DNA of 7,078 bases from an uncultured beta proteobacterium. GTDB lineage: Bacteria; Pseudomonadota; Gammaproteobacteria; Burkholderiales; Rhodocyclaceae. The notes beneath the pieces were generated by a model that saw nothing but the letters and a program-made list of their open reading frames with translations, had not been told where the DNA came from and did not search any database. Where the stretch lies: the NCBI GenBank assembly GCA_903917505.1, contig CAIXAY010000292.1, positions 1-7,078 of the forward strand, read 5' to 3'. Position numbers and translations under genes: made by a program. Below, one piece after another: positions 1-7,078 of the stretch. The stretch's first letter is position 1. Each line of letters starts with the position of its first letter.

Positions 1-3000
1 ATCGCGGTCAGGGCTTTCTCGCCGCCCGAGAGCAGGTGGATCGTCGAATTCTTCTTGCCCGGCGGCTGCGCCATCACTTGCAGGCCAGCGTCGAGGATCT
101 CCTCGCCGGTCATGATCAGCGCCGCTTCGCCGCCGCCGAAGAGCACCGGGAAAAGCTGGCCAAAGCTGCGGTTGACCGCATCGAAGGTCGCCTGCAGGAG
201 ATCGCGCGTTTCGCGGTCGATGCGGCGGATGGCGTTTTCCAGCGTTTCCATCGCCTGCGTCAAATCTTCCGATTGCGCGTCGAGATAGGTCTTGCGCTCG
301 CGTGCCGCTTCAAGCTCATCGAGGGCTGCCAGGTTGACTGCGCCGAGTTCCTCGATCGAGGTTTGCAGCGCGGCGATCGCATTCTGCAAGGCGCCCGGGC
401 GGGCGCCGGGCAAATCGCCGGCAAGGCTTTGCTCGTCGGCATGCACCTCGAGCAACTGCGAGGCGAACTGCTCGGCGTTGAGGTTCGCCGCCTGCTCCTT
501 CAATTTGAGTTCGCCGATCCGTTCGCGCAGCGGGTCGAGGCTGTGCTCGACCTTCAGGCGTTCCTCTTCGAGCGCGCGCAGCCCGCCGGTCGCCGCTTCG
601 AGCGCATCGCGCGCGGCGGCGAGCGCCTGTTCGCGCGCCACGCGCTGATCGAGCGCCGCCTGCAGCTGCGGTTCGAGATCCTCGGCCTGCATGGCCTCGG
701 CGGTTTCGGCGCAGCGGCCGAGTTCGTCGACGATGCGCTCGAGCTGGGTGCGCGCCAGCTCGCCGCTGCGGATGACTTCTTCGATCTTGTTGCGGCATTC
801 GCGCTGCGAAAACTGCGCCTCGCGCAACTCGCGCTCGACGCCGTTAACTTGCTCGCGCTCGTCGCGCAAGGCGCGTTCGGCCTGCTCGAAACGGGCCCTG
901 GCCGCATCGAGCCCGCGCTGCAAGTCGCCGACTTGCGCGCGCTGTTCTTCGATCGCCGTATCCGCGGCGCTGAGCCGCTCCCGCTCGGCGTCTTCCTCGG
1001 CCGCCATTTCCGCGAGCCCGGCGTCGATCTGCGCCTGGCGCTCATTGAAGCGGTCGAGCGCCTGCGCGAGCTTCAGCGTTTCAACCTGGATGGCGTGCGC
1101 CTGCTCCTGCAGATTGTTGAGATCCTGGCGCGCTTCCTGCAAGGTGTTTTGTGCGTCCTCGAGACGCGCTTCGATTTGCGCCAGGCGCTCCTGCTCCTGT
1201 TCGACCCGCGCTTCGTGTTCGGCGATCACGCCGCCGAGTTCCTCGATTTCGCGCTGCCGTTCAAGCAAGCCGTGTTCGGCCGCGTCCGGCGCGAACAGCG
1301 TGACGCTCTGCCGGCTGACCACGTCGCCACCGGGCGTCACGCAGCAGGCCGCGCCGGCCAGGCTGTCGCGCTGGGCCAGCGCCGACGCGAGGTCGGGCGA
1401 GGTGCTGACGTCGCTCAGCCAGTCGGCCAGAATGGCGTTGATTTTCGCATCGCTGCAGCGCAGGCGCGCCAGCAGGCGGTCTGCGGCGGCATTCGCCGTC
1501 GCGCCCTCGACCGGCAGCATCAGAGTCAACTTGCTGCCCGGCCTGTCCTTGGCCCACGCCGGGTCGGCTTCGGCCGCGGTGAGCGCGCTGATGCGCTCGC
1601 GCAGCACGGCTTCGACCGCATTTTCCCAGCCGGCCTCGACGTGCAGCGATTTCCACAGCGGCTCGTGCTTGTCGAGGTGATGGCGGTGCAACCAGTCGCC
1701 GAGCTTGTCGTCGCCCTGCACGCGTCTTTGCAGCTGCTCGAGCGCCGCGCGCCGGGCATGCGCTTCGGCGCGATCTTTCTGCACGTGCTGCACCTGCGCC
1801 AGCACCTCGCGGCGCTGCTGTTCGAACTGCGGCAGCGCCTGTTGCTGGTCGGCCACCGAATCCTGCCCGGCGGCAATGCCCTGGCGCAATTCGGCCAGCG
1901 CCTGCTGCTTGAATTCGAAGGCTTCGCGGTCGGGCACCGGCAAGGCTTCGCGCTCCTGCGCCAGGCGTTCGCGGCGGCCGGCGATGATCTGCAGCGAGCG
2001 CTGGGCATGGCCGCGATTGGCCTGTTCGACTTGCAGCCGTTGATCGGCTTGCGCGACGACGCCGCGCTGCACGTTGACCTCTTCCTGCGCCGCGGCGTGC
2101 GCCTCCTCGGCGACCGGCAAACGCTCCTGCTGCGCCGCGAGGCGCATCTCACCCTGCTCGACGCGCTCGTCGGCGAGCGCCGCGAGACCCAGCCAGCGGG
2201 CGTGCTCGGCGGCCAGCCTTTCGACTTCCGCCTGCCAGTGCACCTGATCGTCGGTGAGTTGTGTCAGGCGCGACTCATACTCGTGCTGCGAATCGCGGCG
2301 GTGGCGGATTTCAGCTTCCAGTCGCGCCACCTCGGCGTTGGCCGTGAACAACTCGCTTTGCTTGCTGTGCACGCCGTCACTGGCGGCGAAATGGCACTCG
2401 CGCGCCTCCTCGAGGCTGGCCTCGGTGGCGCGCAAGGCGGCATTCTGACTCTCGAGTTCGAGCGCGACGCGCTCGACATCGCGCGCCAGGCGCTGACATT
2501 CAGCCTGCGCGTCGTTGCGCCTGAGCAGCCATAGCAGTTGCTGCTTGCGCGTCAGTTCTTCGCTGAAGCTCCGGTATTGCCGGGCGACCGCGGCCTGGCC
2601 TTCGAGCCGTTCCATCTGCGCGCCGAGTTCGGAACGGATGTCGTCGACGCGCGTCAGGTTGTCGCGCGTGTCGCCGATACGGCTCTCGGTTTCCTTGCGC
2701 CGTTCCTTGTACTTGGTGACGCCCGCGGCCTCTTCGAGAAAGACGCGCAATTCGTCGGGGCGCGCCTCGATGATGCGTGAAATCGTCCCTTGCCCGATGA
2801 TCGCGTAAGCGCGCGGGCCGAGGCCGGTGCCGAGGAAAAGGTCGGTGATATCCTTGCGCCGCACGTGCAGATTGTTGATGTAGTACTCGGACGGGCCGGC
2901 GCGCGTCAGCAGGCGCCGGACCGACAATTCGGCGTACTGCGACCACTGTCCGGCAATGCGTCCGAGCGAGTTGTCGAAGACCAGTTCGACCGCAGCCCGC

Positions 3001-3227
3001 GAGACGGCCTTGCGCGTTCCCGAACCGTTGAAGATGACGTCCTGCATCGACTCGCCACGCAACTCGGAGGCCTTCGATTCGCCGAGCACCCAGCGCACGG
3101 CGTCGATCACGTTCGACTTGCCGCAGCCGTTCGGCCCGACCACGCCGACGAGCTGCCCCGGCAGCGCGATCGTCGTCGGATCGACGAAGGACTTGAATCC
3201 GGCAAGTTTGAGTTTTGTCAGGCGCAT
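1..3227 (-). CDS. smc: Chromosome segregation protein SMC (C-terminus beyond window edge)
   Basis: This is the SMC ATPase, which dimerises and, usually with ScpA and ScpB, compacts and helps separate chromosomes on the nucleoid. I translated 1075 codons without a stop. The N-terminal head opens [14 protein letters not shown], carries Walker [10 protein letters not shown] at residues 31-39 and the Q-loop region GQGTIS at 145-150. Residues ~170-510 are a charged Ala/Glu/Leu/Arg-rich coiled coil. The hinge is ~515-648, including [20 protein letters not shown] from 524 and [15 protein letters not shown] at 634-648. A second coiled coil leads to the ABC signature [10 protein letters not shown] at 1066-1075, exactly at the window edge. 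Family members are ~1170-1190 residues, so about 100, including Walker B, are off-window. The start is secure: the N-terminus is canonical and an in-frame TAG lies six codons upstream at 3243-3245. No Shine-Dalgarno sequence is visible. It is divergent from queF. Confidence 0.97.
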   Translation of the reverse strand, partial: MRLTKLKLAGFKSFVDPTTIALPGQLVGVVGPNGCGKSNVIDAVRWVLGESKASELRGESMQDVIFNGSGTRKAVSRAAVELVFDNSLGRIAGQWSQYAELSVRRLLTRAGPSEYYINNLHVRRKDITDLFLGTGLGPRAYAIIGQGTISRIIEARPDELRVFLEEAAGVTKYKERRKETESRIGDTRDNLTRVDDIRSELGAQMERLEGQAAVARQYRSFSEELTRKQQLLWLLRRNDAQAECQRLARDVERVALELESQNAALRATEASLEEARECHFAASDGVHSKQSELFTANAEVARLEAEIRHRRDSQHEYESRLTQLTDDQVHWQAEVERLAAEHARWLGLAALADERVEQGEMRLAAQQERLPVAEEAHAAAQEEVNVQRGVVAQADQRLQVEQANRGHAQRSLQIIAGRRERLAQEREALPVPDREAFEFKQQALAELRQGIAAGQDSVADQQQALPQFEQQRREVLAQVQHVQKDRAEAHARRAALEQLQRRVQGDDKLGDWLHRHHLDKHEPLWKSLHVEAGWENAVEAVLRERISALTAAEADPAWAKDRPGSKLTLMLPVEGATANAAADRLLARLRCSDAKINAILADWLSDVSTSPDLASALAQRDSLAGAACCVTPGGDVVSRQSVTLFAPDAAEHGLLERQREIEELGGVIAEHEARVEQEQERLAQIEARLEDAQNTLQEARQDLNNLQEQAHAIQVETLKLAQALDRFNERQAQIDAGLAEMAAEEDAERERLSAADTAIEEQRAQVGDLQRGLDAARARFEQAERALRDEREQVNGVERELREAQFSQRECRNKIEEVIRSGELARTQLERIVDELGRCAETAEAMQAEDLEPQLQAALDQRVAREQALAAARDALEAATGGLRALEEERLKVEHSLDPLRERIGELKLKEQAANLNAEQFASQLLEVHADEQSLAGDLPGARPGALQNAIAALQTSIEELGAVNLAALDELEAARERKTYLDAQSEDLTQAMETLENAIRRIDRETRDLLQATFDAVNRSFGQLFPVLFGGGEAALIMTGEEILDAGLQVMAQPPGKKNSTIHLLSGGEKALTA

Positions 3228-3311
3228 GAAAGGGAACGCAGGCTAGGCGGCCGCTCGAATAGGGGTTCTGGCGAGCATCGTATGACGCCGCACTGGCACG
3301 ACTTGAGCGCT

Positions 3312-3317
3312 TATAAT
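3312..3317 (+). promoter_or_regulatory. Candidate -10 element upstream of queF
   Basis: An exact TATAAT sits in an AT-rich island (TTATAATAACATTTT) inside otherwise GC-rich sequence, 51 bases before the queF ATG, implying a leader of roughly 45 bases. No good TTGACA-like hexamer lies 15-19 bases upstream and there is no TGn extension, so it may be weak or activator-dependent. The same island read on the minus strand could serve smc, which starts 85 bases away. The rest of the 141-base region between smc and queF (3228-3368) shows nothing else I can name. Confidence 0.5.
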
Positions 3318-3368
3318 AACATTTTGCCGGGCGGATTCGCTTGCCGACGGCTCGATTCTGGACTCCTC

Positions 3369-3788
3369 ATGACGACGCGACCCGCCACGACTCTCGAAAC
3401 CTTTGCCAATCCGGCGCCGCAGCGCGATTTCCACATCCACATGGAAATTCCCGAGTTTACCTGCCTCTGTCCGAAAACCGGCCAGCCCGATTTCGCGACA
3501 CTGATCCTCGACTACATTCCCGAAAAGACCTGTATCGAACTCAAGAGCCTCAAACTCTATATCTGGTCTTTCCGCGACCAGGGCTGCTTTCACGAGGCGG
3601 TGACCAACCGCATCCTCGACGATCTGGTGCAGGCCAGCAAGCCCCGCTTCATGCGCCTGACCGCCCGCTTCTACGTGCGCGGCGGGATTTTCACCAACGT
3701 CATTGCCGAACACCGCAAGAAGAACTGGAAACCGCTTGCCCGGGTTGATCTGGCCGAATTTCCCGCCGCAGCCAACACGCGAGGCTAA
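3369..3788 (+). CDS. queF: NADPH-dependent 7-cyano-7-deazaguanine reductase QueF, short form
   Basis: QueF reduces the nitrile of preQ0 to the amine preQ1 with two NADPH in the cytoplasm, a step in making queuosine for tRNA wobble position 34. The protein is 139 residues, the one-module form of the Bacillus YkvM type rather than the ~280-residue E. coli type. The nucleophile is Cys34 in the [10 protein letters not shown] block, followed by Asp41. The family signature ELKSLKLY is at 57-64, then [10 protein letters not shown], with His75 and Glu76 for substrate binding. Cys34, Asp41 and Glu76 keep the spacing of B. subtilis Cys55, Asp62 and Glu97. The open frame extends upstream to 2790, but that would run into smc and give a length foreign to the family. 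ATG at 3369 gives the normal N-terminus, although its ribosome binding site is weak. A yecA-like gene follows after 4 bases, probably on the same transcript. Confidence 0.96.
   Translation: MTTRPATTLETFANPAPQRDFHIHMEIPEFTCLCPKTGQPDFATLILDYIPEKTCIELKSLKLYIWSFRDQGCFHEAVTNRILDDLVQASKPRFMRLTARFYVRGGIFTNVIAEHRKKNWKPLARVDLAEFPAAANTRG
3781..3784 (+). promoter_or_regulatory. Ribosome binding site of the YecA-family gene
   Basis: GAGG lies within the last codons of queF, 8 bases before the ATG at 3793. It fixes that start over the upstream in-frame ATG at 3703, which would overlap queF by 86 bases, and it suggests that the two genes are translated from one message. Confidence 0.6.
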
Positions 3789-3792
3789 TCAA

Positions 3793-4512
3793 ATGAACAA
3801 CGAAACCACAGCGCAAGCGCAACTTTCCGACGCTCAACTCGATCGTCTCGAAACCCTGCTCGACGAGCTGCCGGACGCCATGCGTCTCGACGAAATCCAG
3901 GGCTATCTCTGCGCCGCCCTCTCCGGTCCGCAGGCAATTCCCGAAGAAGACTGGCTCGCCGATACACTGGGCGGCGAAGAAGCGCTGGCCAGCCAGGCCG
4001 GCAACGAAGCCGCCGAGATCCTGCGCTGTTTCGCTGTGGCGATTGAAGCCGCGCTGGCCGCCGGCGAAGCGCCGGTGCTCTTGCTTTACGCCAAGGAAGA
4101 CGACGAAAACGGACCGAGCGATTACCTTCCCTGGTGCCAGGCTTATCTTGCCGGCGTCGATGCTGCCGAAGACGACTGGTTCGAATTTCTCGGCGAAAGC
4201 GAAGACGAAGAAGACAGCGACGAAATCGTCTACCTCGACGAACGCCTGTTTCCCTTCATGGTGCTGACCGGCGAAGCCGAAGCCGCGGCTCGCGAACACG
4301 GTGAAAAATGGCCGCAGGGTGAGCAACGCGAACAGCTTGAAAACGATTGCCAGGAAGACCTTCCACTTGCCGTAACCGACATCTACCGCTTCTGGGCCGC
4401 CAAGCGCGGCACGCCGACGATCCGCCGGGATGAACCCAAGGTTGGCCGTAACGATCCCTGCCCCTGCGGCAGCGGCAGGAAATACAAGCAGTGCTGCGGC
4501 CGGGAGTCCTGA
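3793..4512 (+). CDS. YecA/UPF0149-family protein with C-terminal SEC-C motif
   Basis: This 239-residue cytoplasmic protein has an N-terminal UPF0149 (YecA/YgfB-like) helical domain at about 10-180, seen in [15 protein letters not shown] at 32-46, the following IPEEDWL, and the WCQAYLAGV block. It ends in a SEC-C motif, [13 protein letters not shown] at 223-235, which matches the CxCx8CC metal ligand pattern found at the C-terminus of SecA. The precise function is not established. E. coli YecA, of similar length and layout, has been linked to ribosome binding and SecA-like chaperone activity. The protein is strongly acidic, with a run at 135-144 ([10 protein letters not shown]) that is probably a surface loop. 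It starts 4 bases after the queF stop and is likely co-transcribed with it. It faces the transporter gene tail to tail. The family assignment is firm; the biochemical role is not. Confidence 0.9.
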   Translation: MNNETTAQAQLSDAQLDRLETLLDELPDAMRLDEIQGYLCAALSGPQAIPEEDWLADTLGGEEALASQAGNEAAEILRCFAVAIEAALAAGEAPVLLLYAKEDDENGPSDYLPWCQAYLAGVDAAEDDWFEFLGESEDEEDSDEIVYLDERLFPFMVLTGEAEAAAREHGEKWPQGEQREQLENDCQEDLPLAVTDIYRFWAAKRGTPTIRRDEPKVGRNDPCPCGSGRKYKQCCGRES

Positions 4513-4513
4513 A

Positions 4514-4537
4514 GCGCGGCGTCTCCCTTCGCCTCGC
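4514..4537. terminator. Possible hairpin between convergent genes
   Basis: GCGcGGCG at 4514-4521 pairs with CGCCtCGC at 4530-4537, giving 7 G:C pairs with one internal mismatch around an 8-base loop. It occupies most of the 32-base gap between the YecA-family stop and the transporter stop. There is no U-tract on either side, so it is not a classical intrinsic terminator. It may slow polymerase or protect 3' ends from both directions, or be chance in GC-rich DNA. Confidence 0.3.
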
Positions 4538-4544
4538 GACCGAT

Positions 4545-5444
4545 TCAGGACGTGCTTGCCTGGCGCTCCAATTTCGCTGACAGCACCGTGGCGGCAACGA
4601 TCAGTGCGCCGCCGATCCACTCGCGCAGGCCGAGCAGTTCGCCGGCCAGCAGCCATGACGAGAGCGCGGCGAAGCCAACCTCGGAAAGCATGATGACGAT
4701 GGCCCGGTTGGCCGCCACGCGCGCCAACCCGTACTGCACGACGAAGTTGACGAAGAGCAGGACCACCCCGATCAGGACCAGCAGCAGCCAGACCGGTGCG
4801 GCACTGGCGAGCGGCAGCGGCGCGCCGCCAGCAAGGATCAGCGCCGCGCCGACAGCGAGCACGCCGGCGAAGGAAACGATGGACTTGTTTTCGATGCTGA
4901 TGCCTTTCGCATAGCGCGAGAGGACGTTGAACAGGGCGAAGGAGAAACCGGCGCAGAGCCCGAACCAGTCGGCGGCATCCTGCGGTACCGGCCAGCCGAC
5001 CGCCGGCTGCCACAACATCGTTGCGGCGCCGGCCAGCGACAGGGTAATGACACAGGCGCCGGCCACGTTGAGCCGCTCGCCGAGCAGCAGGCGCGCGAGC
5101 AGCACAGTCCACAAGGGCGCGAGATAGAACAGCAGCAGCACGCGCATGACCTCGCCGTTCAGCGTCGCCAGGACATACCCGAGATTGCAGCCGGCCGAAG
5201 CGAGGGCCAGCCAGAGCAAGGTCCATGACGGCGTCAGGCGCGAGAGCGAGCGGCGAAAGACGAGCAGGCCGAGGACCAGGGCCACGGCATAGGTCGCCGT
5301 CGATGCGGCGACGCCGTCGATGCCGGCGTCGCGCAGCATGCGGTAGGGATACCAGATCAGGCCCCAGATCAGCGCGCCGGTGAGCAGCGAGGCGACAGCC
5401 GCGCGCCGCTCGCGTCTTTCTCCGCCGTCTCGCCTTACCGTCAT
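4545..5444 (-). CDS. EamA/DMT-superfamily inner-membrane transporter
   Basis: This is a 299-residue polytopic membrane protein of the drug/metabolite transporter superfamily, which mostly exports small metabolites such as amino acids. Ten hydrophobic segments can be marked at about 14-36, 44-63, 73-94, 100-121, 127-144, 158-176, 188-206, 216-237, 247-267 and 273-291. The two internal EamA repeats end in matching blocks: LLGERLNVAGACVITLSLAG near 120-139 and LAGELLGLREWIGGALIVAA near 266-285. A basic N-terminus (RRDGGERRERR) fits a cytoplasmic start. The ATG at 5444 is supported by AAGGGG 9 bases upstream. The gene is divergent from dapC across 46 bases and convergent with the YecA-family gene. 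The substrate cannot be read from sequence. A lysine-pathway metabolite is suggested only by the neighbouring dap genes. Confidence 0.9.
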   Translation of the reverse strand: MTVRRDGGERRERRAAVASLLTGALIWGLIWYPYRMLRDAGIDGVAASTATYAVALVLGLLVFRRSLSRLTPSWTLLWLALASAGCNLGYVLATLNGEVMRVLLLFYLAPLWTVLLARLLLGERLNVAGACVITLSLAGAATMLWQPAVGWPVPQDAADWFGLCAGFSFALFNVLSRYAKGISIENKSIVSFAGVLAVGAALILAGGAPLPLASAAPVWLLLVLIGVVLLFVNFVVQYGLARVAANRAIVIMLSEVGFAALSSWLLAGELLGLREWIGGALIVAATVLSAKLERQASTS

Positions 5445-5464
5445 CGGGCGATGCCCCTTATAAT
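5435..5464 (+). promoter_or_regulatory. Candidate sigma70 promoter of dapC-dapD
   Basis: An exact TATAAT at 5459-5464 is preceded, after an 18-base spacer, by TTACCG at 5435-5440, a poor -35 hexamer with 3 of 6 matches. Transcription would begin near 5471, about 20 bases before the GTG of dapC. The -35 and most of the spacer lie inside the first codons of the divergent transporter gene. Confidence 0.55.
5454..5459 (-). promoter_or_regulatory. Shine-Dalgarno sequence of the EamA transporter gene
   Basis: On the minus strand this reads AAGGGG, 9 bases before the ATG at 5444. It shares one base (5459) with the TATAAT of the opposite-strand dapC promoter. The transporter's own promoter must therefore lie further upstream, over the dapC leader or its first codons. 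Confidence 0.6.
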
Positions 5465-5490
5465 CATTGTTTTTACAGAGCTCAGCGCCC

Positions 5491-6696
5491 GTGAATCCGA
5501 GACTCGCGAGACTGCACCCCTACCCTTTTGAAAAACTGCGCCAGCTCTTCGCCGGCATCACGCCGAATCCGAAGCTGCGCGAGATCAAGCTGTCGATCGG
5601 CGAACCGCAGCACGCCACCCCGGAGTTCATCAAGGACGCGCTGCGCGCCGGCCTAGTCGGCCTGGCGAGCTATCCTACCACGCTCGGTACGCCGGCCCTG
5701 CGCCGCGCCATTGCCACCTGGCTGGAACGCCGTTATCAACTCGCCGGCATCGATCCCGACACGCAGGTCATCCCGGTCAATGGTTCGCGCGAAGCCTTGT
5801 TCGCTTTTGCCCAGACCGTCATCGATCCGTCGGCAAGCAGTGTTCCGCTGGTCGTCAGCCCCAATCCTTTCTACCAGATTTACGAAGGCGCGGCCTACCT
5901 CGCCGGCGCCGAGCCGCGCTTTCTCAATACCCTGCCGCAAAATGACTTCGCTTTCGACTACGGCGACCTGAGCAAGGCCGAATGGCAGCGGGTACGGCTG
6001 CTGTTCGTGTGCTCACCCGGCAACCCGACCGGCAAGGTGCTCGATCTCGATGACTGGAAGAAGCTCTTCGCGCTTTCCGACAAATACGGTTTTGTCATCG
6101 CCTCCGACGAATGCTACTCGGAAATCTTTTTTGACGAGGCGCGGCCGCCGCTCGGCAGCCTGCAGGCCGCCGCCCTGCTCGGGCGCAGCTTCGAGCGGCT
6201 GGTGATGTTTTCGAGCCTGTCCAAGCGTTCCAATGTTCCCGGCATGCGCTCCGGATTCGTCGCCGGCGATGCGGCGATCCTCAAGGCCTTTTTGCTTTAC
6301 CGCACCTATCATGGCAACGCCATGAGCCCGGCCATCCAGGCGGCGAGCGTCGCCGCCTGGCAGGACGAAGCGCATGTGCGGGACAACCGCCGCCAGTACC
6401 GCGAAAAATTCGCCGCCGTGGCGCCGCTGATCGGCACCGTGCTCGGCACGGCGATGCCCGACGCCAGCTTCTACCTGTGGGCGTGCGTCGACCAGCACAC
6501 GGCGATTTCGGACACTCAATTCGCGCGCGCGCTGGCCGCCGACTATAATGTGGTCGTCCTGCCGGGCAGCTTTCTCGCCCGCGAGGCGCAGGGCCTCAAT
6601 CCAGGCGCCGGCTTTGTGCGCATCGCGCTTGTCGCCCCGCTCGCCGAATGCCTCGACGCCGCCGATCGTATTCAACAGTTTGTCGCAACACTCTAG
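5491..6696 (+). CDS. dapC: Succinyldiaminopimelate aminotransferase DapC
   Basis: This PLP-dependent fold-type I aminotransferase converts N-succinyl-2-amino-6-ketopimelate to N-succinyl-LL-diaminopimelate, using glutamate as amino donor, in the succinylase route to diaminopimelate and lysine. From the GTG start it has 401 residues. Visible family residues are the PLP-phosphate region GSREA at 98-102, Asn178 in SPGNPTG, Asp206 and Tyr209 in SDECYSE, the Schiff-base Lys245 in SSLSKRSN, Arg253 in GMRSGF, and the substrate-carboxylate Arg377 in GFVRIALV. The N-terminus VNPRLARLHPYPFEKL matches the usual DapC opening. An in-frame TTG at 5467 would add 8 residues but lies upstream of the predicted transcription start, so GTG is preferred. 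dapD follows after 6 bases, which supports DapC over other class I aminotransferases. No strong Shine-Dalgarno is seen; CAGAG lies about 10 bases upstream. Confidence 0.9.
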   Translation: MNPRLARLHPYPFEKLRQLFAGITPNPKLREIKLSIGEPQHATPEFIKDALRAGLVGLASYPTTLGTPALRRAIATWLERRYQLAGIDPDTQVIPVNGSREALFAFAQTVIDPSASSVPLVVSPNPFYQIYEGAAYLAGAEPRFLNTLPQNDFAFDYGDLSKAEWQRVRLLFVCSPGNPTGKVLDLDDWKKLFALSDKYGFVIASDECYSEIFFDEARPPLGSLQAAALLGRSFERLVMFSSLSKRSNVPGMRSGFVAGDAAILKAFLLYRTYHGNAMSPAIQAASVAAWQDEAHVRDNRRQYREKFAAVAPLIGTVLGTAMPDASFYLWACVDQHTAISDTQFARALAADYNVVVLPGSFLAREAQGLNPGAGFVRIALVAPLAECLDAADRIQQFVATL

Positions 6697-6698
6697 GA
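6695..6698 (+). promoter_or_regulatory. Ribosome binding site of dapD
   Basis: AGGA overlaps the dapC stop codon (TAG at 6694-6696). It lies 4 bases before the ATG at 6703 and 13 before the in-frame ATG at 6712. Neither spacing is ideal, so it does not fully decide the start. The overlap with the stop points to coupled translation of dapC and dapD. Confidence 0.5.
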
Positions 6699-6702
6699 AA
6701 GA

Positions 6703-7078
6703 ATGCACGAAATGGACGAGTTCAAGAAAATCATCGAAGACGCCTGGGAAAACCGCGCGGCATTGCAACCGGGCAGCGCGCCGGCCAAGGTCGGCGAAGC
6801 GGTCGCCGCCGTGCTCGCCGAACTCGATGAGGGCCGCCTGCGCGTCGCCGAAAAGCTCGATGGTGAATGGGTCACCCATCAATGGCTCAAGAAAGCGGTA
6901 CTGCTGTCTTTTCGTCTCGAGGACAACCTGCTGATGGACGCCGGCCCGCAGCGCTACTTCGACAAGGTGCCGAGCAAGTTCGCCAAATACGACAGCGAGA
7001 AGTTCGCGCGCGGCGGCTTCCGCGTCGTTCCGCCGGCAGCGGTCCGGCGCGGATCCTTCATCGGCAGGAATGTCGTGC
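6703..7078 (+). CDS. dapD: Tetrahydrodipicolinate N-succinyltransferase DapD (N-terminal part)
   Basis: DapD transfers succinyl from succinyl-CoA to tetrahydrodipicolinate, forming the keto acid that DapC then transaminates. The active enzyme is a trimer with left-handed beta-helix subunits in the cytoplasm. The window holds 125 codons of a family usually ~270-280 residues long; the right edge cuts it. The N-terminal helical domain ([12 protein letters not shown] from residue 10) and the conserved [17 protein letters not shown] and FDKVPSKF blocks are clear. [20 protein letters not shown] at 106-125 is the entry into the hexapeptide-repeat helix, so the catalytic part lies outside. Two in-frame ATGs (6703, 6712) are possible; the later one, giving [12 protein letters not shown], is about the usual family N-terminus length. 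It forms an operon with dapC, with a 6-base gap. Confidence 0.95.
   Translation, partial: MHEMDEFKKIIEDAWENRAALQPGSAPAKVGEAVAAVLAELDEGRLRVAEKLDGEWVTHQWLKKAVLLSFRLEDNLLMDAGPQRYFDKVPSKFAKYDSEKFARGGFRVVPPAAVRRGSFIGRNVV

Noticed and set aside
36..2534. 832-residue plus-strand open frame as a protein gene
   Set aside because: It lies wholly antisense to an unmistakable smc that is intact on the other strand. It has no recognisable domain and is explained by GC-rich codon use.
3247..3254. GCGGCCGC palindrome upstream of smc as an operator
   Set aside because: The 8-base symmetry does not extend outward and is expected by chance in GC-rich DNA.
2790..3368. N-terminal extension of queF to the first in-frame ATG
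   Set aside because: It would place 193 extra residues opposite the smc ATPase head, and short-form QueF proteins are about 140-165 residues. The frame is open only by composition.
3318..3368. preQ1 riboswitch in the queF leader
   Set aside because: I looked for the short stem-loop followed by an A-rich tail typical of preQ1-I elements. The GC-rich leader has neither, and the space is tight for larger classes.
3700..5226. 508-residue minus-strand open frame crossing the YecA-family gene and the transporter
   Set aside because: It is out of frame with the clear EamA gene and antisense to the YecA-family gene. Its product is low-complexity and crosses two real genes.
6013..6882. 289-residue minus-strand open frame opposite dapC and dapD
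   Set aside because: It is antisense to two well-supported genes whose catalytic motifs are on the plus strand, and its sequence resembles no family I know.
1..7078. Mobile elements, CRISPR arrays, tRNA genes or a defence system
   Set aside because: No direct repeats with spacers, terminal inverted repeats, transposase motifs or tRNA-like cloverleafs were seen. The window is filled by housekeeping genes with uniform composition.

Overview
This window reads as ordinary chromosomal housekeeping DNA from a high-GC Gram-negative bacterium. The best fit is a betaproteobacterium, possibly of the Rhodocyclales. That placement rests on the style of the SMC hinge, a short one-module QueF, a DapC of the proteobacterial kind directly upstream of dapD, and strong GC preference at third codon positions. 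No sequence search was possible, so the placement is an inference. There are no tRNA or rRNA genes, CRISPR repeats, insertion sequences, phage genes or other signs of transfer.

Layout from left to right: (1) positions 1-3227, minus strand: smc, the chromosome-condensation ATPase, with its last ~100 residues beyond the left edge. (2) 3228-3368: a 141-base divergent promoter region containing an exact TATAAT. (3) 3369-3788 and 3793-4512, plus strand: queF (queuosine pathway nitrile reductase) followed after 4 bases by a YecA/UPF0149 protein with a C-terminal SEC-C zinc-type motif, very probably one operon. (4) 4513-4544: a 32-base convergent gap with a small imperfect hairpin. (5) 4545-5444, minus strand: a ten-helix EamA/DMT-family transporter. 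(6) 5445-5490: a 46-base divergent gap in which an exact TATAAT for the rightward genes overlaps the Shine-Dalgarno sequence of the leftward transporter. (7) 5491-6696 and 6703-7078, plus strand: dapC and the first 125 codons of dapD, two consecutive enzymes of the succinylase branch of diaminopimelate/lysine synthesis, 6 bases apart.

The genes form independent modules: chromosome organisation (smc), tRNA modification plus a possible chaperone-like protein (queF-yecA), a transporter of unknown substrate, and cell-wall/lysine precursor synthesis (dapC-dapD). DapD makes N-succinyl-2-amino-6-ketopimelate and DapC transaminates it, so the last two genes act back to back in one pathway. Several very long open frames lie antisense to these genes (up to 832 codons opposite smc); they are best explained by GC-rich codon use. 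I found no convincing new biological system. The points most worth checking are the overlapping signals between the transporter and dapC, the queF-yecA pairing, and the possible link between the transporter and the dap genes.
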